Below are positions 62,595 through 64,000 of a DNA stretch of 64,000 nt, in pieces. Location of the stretch: contig JAIUCV010000083.1 in assembly GCA_026724425.1 (NCBI GenBank), positions 2,046,001 to 2,110,000 on the forward strand. The letters run 5' to 3'. Position 1 is the stretch's first letter, and each line of letters opens with the position of its first letter. Source of the DNA: Erythrophleum ivorense (taxonomy: Eukaryota; Streptophyta; Magnoliopsida; Fabales; Fabaceae). A program made the position numbers and the translations under genes. The notes under the pieces are model-generated. The model was not told where the DNA came from and ran no database searches. It was given only the letters and a program-made list of their open reading frames with translations.

Positions 62595-63545
62595 AATAAA
62601 CCAACTGGAAACCAATGCCATTACAAGCTATGGTTTCCCGCTGGCTCTTTTCCGATAAGATATTTGGGCTTACCATTGATGCACAGAAAGCTCAAAATAA
62701 ACGAATATGCGCCTCTGTTCATACAACTAACTGCAAGGTTCACGTCGTGGGCTGTCAAATCGTTATCTTTTGCAGGTAGACTACAATTAATCTCATCAGT
62801 GATCGCAGGAACAGTCAACTTCTGGATTACGGCTTTTACTTTACCAAAAGGGTGTATCAAGATGATTGAGTCAATGTGTAACAGATTCCTCTGGTCGGGG
62901 GTTATTGATGGTCCATGCAACACAAAGGTCTCTTGGTCTGCGGTTTGCCTGCCAAAGAAAGAAGGAGGTCTGGGTCTAAGACGGTTCTCTGTTTGGAATT
63001 TAACTCTCTGTCTCAGGTTAATTTGGCTCCTATTCACTTCCAGTGGCTCTTTATGGGTGGCTTGGCATAGATTACACCATTTGCAGCAAAAAAGCTTTTG
63101 GGCGATTGACGATAGCAACAGATTATCCTGGAATTGGAGATCACTGTTAAAACTAAGACATCTAGCTGAGAATTTTGTCAAATGCAAGCTGGGAAATGGA
63201 AAAGTTGCAAAATTCTGGTATGATAGTTGGTCACCTCTTGGCCCATTGATAAACGTTTTTGGTCAAACTGGGCCAAGAAATTTGCGAATACCAATTAATG
63301 CATGTGTGATGGATGCAACTAATGCACAAGGCTGGAAGCTGCCAAACCCAAGGTCTGAAGAGGCAATTCAGCTTCATGTTTACCTCACCACGATCCCTAT
63401 TCCAAGACCAACTGATCCCGATGACTCTTTTGTTTGGGTTGTAAATGGAGTAAACTGCAAAGGTTACTCATCAAAACAGACTTGTAAATCCCATCTTCAT
63501 ATTTATATGATATTTGCAGTTGAGCAAAAAAAAAAACAAAAAACA
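62595..63545 (+). pseudogene. LINE ORF2 reverse transcriptase, C-terminal part
   Basis: The LINE resumes after the Copia element: a short stretch in one frame, then RYLGLPLMHRKLKINEY and SFAGRLQLISSVIAGTVNFW in the frame open from about 62664. KVSWSAVCLPKKEGGLGLRR and LGNGKVAKFWYDSWSPLGPL follow, motifs typical of the plant L1 C-terminus. It stops short of the complete zinc-binding RT domain and has no RNase H. The last open part after 63480 is not LINE-like. Confidence 0.88.
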
Positions 63546-64000
63546 AAGGAAGAAGAAAAGACCATTAGTTTTGATTTTTTAAGTAGTGTTTCTCCTCTAG
63601 GAACCCTCTCTCCTAGGTGGAGTCTTCTTCAACCTCTAACCCAAGTTGAACCACTCGACGTCCTCATGTTATCATTTCATGATTTACAACGAATCAAATG
63701 CATGTCAACTGAATCAACTTTTCAACACAATTGAACTAAAACATGTCACAATATTTTATATCCACCGTATAACCTATAAAGTTGTGAAAGTCCTGACCTA
63801 TGTACATGTAGATTCGTCATTTCTATCCAAAATCATATGTGTCTTTTGGGGATTAATTAATGTTTTTTTTTTTTCATCGTTTTTGAAGAAAAGAAAAAAG
63901 TTAGACTATACAGTTGTTTTGGATTTGCCACACATTATACGGAGCCGCGTAAGATAACAAATGTGGTCCTCCAACGGCCAGCATTGTGTTTGTTTAGATA
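63546..64000. other. Right-end intergenic sequence
   Basis: No gene recognised. Short ORFs here have no recognisable content. T-rich run near 63863. Confidence 0.5.

Larger units (their letters stand above)
53600..63545 (+). mobile_element. L1-type LINE, degenerate and split by a Copia insertion
   Basis: ORF1 with a DUF4283-like domain and CCHC zinc knuckle, then an endonuclease and reverse transcriptase of the L1 type, run on the plus strand. The Copia element at 57162-62589 splits the RT. The 3' end is lost within the zinc-binding RT region, followed at 63523 by an A-rich run that may be its tail. Several stops and an internal deletion show it is inactive. The 5' boundary and target duplication are not identified. 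Confidence 0.88.

Overview
This is a plant nuclear window, almost certainly from a Brassicaceae species. Four host genes lie in the order and identity I recall from Arabidopsis thaliana chromosome 2 around AT2G29630-AT2G29660: THIC (with its 3'-UTR TPP riboswitch), a Josephin-like protease, the plastid phosphate transporter PHT4;1 and a single-exon C2H2 zinc-finger gene. Introns with GT..AG ends, AT-rich spacers and plant-type transposons fit this. I cannot name the species.

Layout. 1-4.55 kb: broken Ty1/Copia element. About 4.6-9.1 kb: a MULE-like segment carrying fragments of host genes (cardiolipin synthase on the minus strand, a BRX1-type Brix protein on the plus strand) and clusters of GGTACAA-type motifs; a Pack-MULE candidate. 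9.6-18.1 kb: the conserved gene block THIC (+), Josephin-like (+), an unidentified pseudogene (-) and PHT4;1 (-). 18.1-33 kb: a gene-poor insertion block with an LRR receptor-kinase fragment, a 4.0-kb hAT element with perfect 8-bp target duplications and one nonsense codon in its transposase, tandem repeats, and a 3.2-kb hAT element whose three-exon transposase reads open throughout. 33.1-34.3 kb: the C2H2 gene. 34.4-35.9 kb: a 0.7-kb tandem duplication. 37.15 kb: a 153-bp perfect (TC)n tract.

38.3-53 kb is a PIF/Harbinger element (Myb/SANT-like ORF1 plus DDE transposase) split by LTR elements: a minus-strand Athila/Tat-like element lacking pol, which itself carries a solo LTR, and two more solo LTRs. 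Each insertion has a readable 5-bp target duplication. 53.6-63.5 kb is a degenerate L1-type LINE with an open ORF1, split by a minus-strand Copia element with 504-bp LTRs that differ at four positions and a perfect GCAGG duplication.

Functionally, only THIC, the Josephin-like gene, PHT4;1 and the C2H2 gene look like working host genes, plus possibly the second hAT transposase. THIC makes the thiamine pyrimidine in plastids and carries the sensor for the end product in its own 3' UTR. The rest is a layered transposon landscape in which insertion order can be read from target duplications. The most unusual sequence patterns are the multi-gene captured fragment block, and arrays of TCGA-centred palindromes in LTRs of separate families within the Harbinger nest.
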